Shown here in pieces: positions 5,576 to 7,961 of a DNA stretch of 7,961 nt. Position 1 is the first letter of the stretch, and each line of letters opens with the position of its first letter. A model generated the notes under the pieces. It had not been told where the DNA came from, ran no database searches, and was given only the letters and a program-made list of their open reading frames with translations. Origin of the DNA: Sphingobacteriaceae bacterium (GTDB lineage: Bacteria; Bacteroidota; Bacteroidia; Sphingobacteriales; Sphingobacteriaceae). The stretch is from the NCBI GenBank assembly GCA_947460275.1, contig CANHHZ010000092.1:1-7961 (forward strand). Reading direction: 5' to 3'. The position numbers and the translations under genes are program-made.

Positions 5576-7961
5576 AGTTGCAGTACTGGGTTCGGGCATT
5601 ATGGGTTCTCGAATTGCCTGCCATTTTGCAAATATTGGCGTAGAAGTTTTGCTTTTAGACATTGCCCCAAAAGAACTTAACGAGCAAGAACAAGCAAAAG
5701 GATTGGCATTAAATCATCCGGCAGTAAAAAACAGAATTGTAAATACGGCCTTACAAACGGCAATCAAAACAAATCCTTCACCCATTTACACCAAAAGTGT
5801 TTTAAACAAAATTACAACCGGAAATTTTGAAGATGACATGCCCAAAATTGCCAATTACGATTGGATAATTGAGGTTGTTGTAGAAAATTTAGGCATTAAG
5901 CAAAAAGTGTTTGAGCAGGTAGAACAATACCGCAAACCGGGTACTTTGGTTTCCTCAAACACCTCGGGCATACCCATTCATCTAATGGCCGATGGTCGAA
6001 GCGAAGATTTTAAAGCTAATTTTTGTGGTACGCACTTTTTCAATCCGCCACGCTATTTAAGGCTACTAGAAATTATTCCAACCCCACATACCAAACCTGA
6101 ACTGGTAGATTTTTTCATGCACTATGGCGATAAATTTTTAGGCAAAACCACCGTTTTGTGTAAAGATACCCCCGCATTTATTGCAAACAGGGTTGGTGTT
6201 TATGCTATCATGGCGCTGTTGCACTTGGTAGAGAAAATGGAGCTCACCATAGAGGAAGTAGATAAATTTACCGGTCCAGCCTTGGGTCGACCAAAATCGG
6301 CCACCTTTCGCACCACCGACGTAGTAGGCTTAGATACCATGATTAAAGTGGCCAAAGGCTTGTACGACAATTGCCCTGAAGATAAAGCGCACGATTTGTT
6401 TAAACTTCCGGCATACGTGCAAAAAATGGAAGAAAACAACTGGCTGGGCGATAAAACTAAGCAAGGTTTTTACAAAAAAACAAAAACTGCCGAAGGGAAA
6501 ACGGAAATTTTGGCCCTCGATTTAAAGACGCTCGACTACCGTCCGCAGCAAAAAGTGAAATCGGCTACGCTAGAACTTACCAAAAGCATAGAAAATGTAA
6601 AAGACCGAATGAAGGTTTTTGCCGCCGGAAAAGACAAAGCTGGCGAACTCTTTAGAGCTTCGTTTTTTGGCTTGTTCGAATATGTGTCAGACCGCATACC
6701 CGAAATAGCCGACGAGCTGTACCGCATAGACGACGCCATGCGTGCTGGTTTTGGTTGGGATTTAGGTCCTTTTGAAGTTTGGGATGCCGTTGGCTTGGTC
6801 GATGCTGTTGAGGGAATGAAAAAATATGGGCACAAGCCTGCAGCTTGGGTAACCGAAATGCTTGCGGCTGGCCACACTTCGTTTTATAAAGTGGAGGATG
6901 GATTAAAAAAATATTATGATATCCCTTCAAAAAGTTACAAAGCTATTCCAGGTGCAGATAATTTTATCATCTTGGATAACTTACGTGCCAATAAAGTGTT
7001 GTTTAAAAATGCTGGTGCATCGATTATAGACCTGGGCGATGGAATTTTAAACGTAGAGTTTCACTCTAAAATGAATACCATTGGTGGCGATACCTTATCG
7101 GCCATAAACAAGGCGATAGATATGGCCGAAAAAGATTACCGTGGCGTAGTTATTGGCAACGATGGAGCCAACTTTTCGGCTGGTGCCAACGTAGGTATGA
7201 TTTTTATGATGGCCGTAGAGCAAGAATGGGAAGAGCTGAACATGGCCGTAAAAATGTTCCAAAACACGTCAATGCGCATTCGTTATTCTTCAATTCCAGT
7301 TGTCGTTGCGCCTCATAACCTCACACTTGGTGGTGGCTGCGAGTTTAGCTTACATGCCGACCATGTGCAGCTTAATGCCGAAACGTACATGGGCTTGGTA
7401 GAGTTTGGCGTAGGTGTAATACCTGGTGGCGGCGGCACCAAAGAGTTCGCCCTACGTGCATCAGACGAGTACCGCGACGACCAAATTGTGCAAAATGCGC
7501 TTAAAAATCGCTTTTTAACCATAGGTATGGCCAAAGTTTCTACCTCGGGCTTAGAAGCGCTTGAATTGGGTTATTTAATGCCAGGCAAATATGCCATTAG
7601 CATGAACAGAAGTAGGTTAATTGCCGATGCCAAAGCCAAAGCCATTGAGTTGGCCGACGCAGGTTATACCAAACCCGTACAGCGCAACAACATCAAAGTA
7701 TTGGGCAAGCAAGGTTTGGGTATTGTTTATGCAGGTGCAAACACCATGTTTTCGGGTGGTTATATCTCGGAGCACGACAAAAAAATATCAGAAAAACTAG
7801 GTTATGTGATGTGCGGCGGCGATTTATCATCACCAACAGAAGTAACCGAACAATATTTATTGGATTTAGAACGCGAAGCTTTTTTATCGCTCTGCGGAGA
7901 AAGAAAATCGTTAGAAAGAATACAATCGATAGTGACCAAAGGAAAACCGTTGAGGAATTAA
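5553..7961 (+). CDS. fadN: Bifunctional 3-hydroxyacyl-CoA dehydrogenase / enoyl-CoA hydratase (FadN type)
   Basis: This cytoplasmic beta-oxidation enzyme of 802 residues hydrates 2-enoyl-CoA and oxidises the 3-hydroxyacyl-CoA with NAD+. The domain order is dehydrogenase first and hydratase last, as in Bacillus FadN and the reverse of E. coli FadB. The Rossmann motif GSGIMG is at 13-18 and D36 ends the second strand. H161 (THFFNPP), E173 and N212 (ANRVG) match the catalytic His, its Glu partner and the Asn of human SCHAD with nearly the same spacing. Dehydrogenase C-terminal domains cover about 205-310 and 345-440. The crotonase domain starts near 486: FSAGAN (541-546) and G594 form the oxyanion hole, and E597 and E617 are the two catalytic Glu, 20 apart as in rat hydratase. 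Both activities should therefore be intact. ATG codons at 5553 and 5556 are both possible starts; both overlap marR, implying translational coupling. Partner thiolase and acyl-CoA dehydrogenase genes are expected beyond the window. Confidence 0.93.
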   Translation: MMNKRINKVAVLGSGIMGSRIACHFANIGVEVLLLDIAPKELNEQEQAKGLALNHPAVKNRIVNTALQTAIKTNPSPIYTKSVLNKITTGNFEDDMPKIANYDWIIEVVVENLGIKQKVFEQVEQYRKPGTLVSSNTSGIPIHLMADGRSEDFKANFCGTHFFNPPRYLRLLEIIPTPHTKPELVDFFMHYGDKFLGKTTVLCKDTPAFIANRVGVYAIMALLHLVEKMELTIEEVDKFTGPALGRPKSATFRTTDVVGLDTMIKVAKGLYDNCPEDKAHDLFKLPAYVQKMEENNWLGDKTKQGFYKKTKTAEGKTEILALDLKTLDYRPQQKVKSATLELTKSIENVKDRMKVFAAGKDKAGELFRASFFGLFEYVSDRIPEIADELYRIDDAMRAGFGWDLGPFEVWDAVGLVDAVEGMKKYGHKPAAWVTEMLAAGHTSFYKVEDGLKKYYDIPSKSYKAIPGADNFIILDNLRANKVLFKNAGASIIDLGDGILNVEFHSKMNTIGGDTLSAINKAIDMAEKDYRGVVIGNDGANFSAGANVGMIFMMAVEQEWEELNMAVKMFQNTSMRIRYSSIPVVVAPHNLTLGGGCEFSLHADHVQLNAETYMGLVEFGVGVIPGGGGTKEFALRASDEYRDDQIVQNALKNRFLTIGMAKVSTSGLEALELGYLMPGKYAISMNRSRLIADAKAKAIELADAGYTKPVQRNNIKVLGKQGLGIVYAGANTMFSGGYISEHDKKISEKLGYVMCGGDLSSPTEVTEQYLLDLEREAFLSLCGERKSLERIQSIVTKGKPLRN

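Noticed and set aside
6536..6877. Reverse-strand open frame opposite the FadN-type gene (113 codons)
   Set aside because: It lies wholly within a strongly supported gene, its composition mirrors the sense codons, and it resembles no known family. Other reverse-strand frames at 664-855, 1188-1415, 4380-4655, 6200-6439 and 7313-7534 fail for the same reason.
5553..7961. Possible FadB/FadJ assignment for the bifunctional enzyme
   Set aside because: FadB and FadJ have the hydratase domain first; here the dehydrogenase is first and the hydratase last, which fits FadN.

Overview
The window looks like chromosomal DNA of a Bacteroidota species, most likely of the Sphingobacteriaceae type (Pedobacter or Mucilaginibacter relatives). 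This rests on moderate-to-low GC, A-rich leaders without clear Shine-Dalgarno sequences, a TTG/TAnnTTTG promoter, an OmpA protein with a thrombospondin type-3 linker, and a FadN-type beta-oxidation enzyme behind a MarR gene. Species assignment is inference. All five protein genes lie on the + strand and coding density is high. No RNA gene, CRISPR array, insertion sequence or attachment site was seen.

Region 1 (1-3466) holds two exported hydrolases. A gamma-glutamyltransferase is cut by the left edge and reads through a lipoprotein signal. After a 61-base gap comes a DUF885-family zinc-peptidase-like protein with a signal peptide. With no terminator visible between them they may be co-transcribed, perhaps for salvage of glutathione and peptides in the periplasm.

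Region 2 (3467-5027) is a single-gene unit. A 185-base non-coding leader precedes an OmpA-family outer-membrane protein, which ends at a strong intrinsic terminator. Its start is placed at the ATG at 3652, not at the in-frame TTG at 3610.

Region 3 (5028-7961) begins a beta-oxidation operon. A compact intergenic segment carries a good Bacteroidota-type promoter overlaid with several inverted repeats. It is followed by a MarR-family regulator and then, overlapping it by 23 bases, a bifunctional 3-hydroxyacyl-CoA dehydrogenase/enoyl-CoA hydratase of FadN domain order. The window ends exactly at that gene's stop codon; thiolase and acyl-CoA dehydrogenase genes would be expected next. The repeats over the promoter suggest that the MarR protein represses its own operon.

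The genes belong to known families and I see no wholly new system. The most informative signals are the operator-like repeats around the marR promoter, the marR/fadN overlap, the lipobox on the gamma-glutamyltransferase, and the start-site correction for the OmpA protein.
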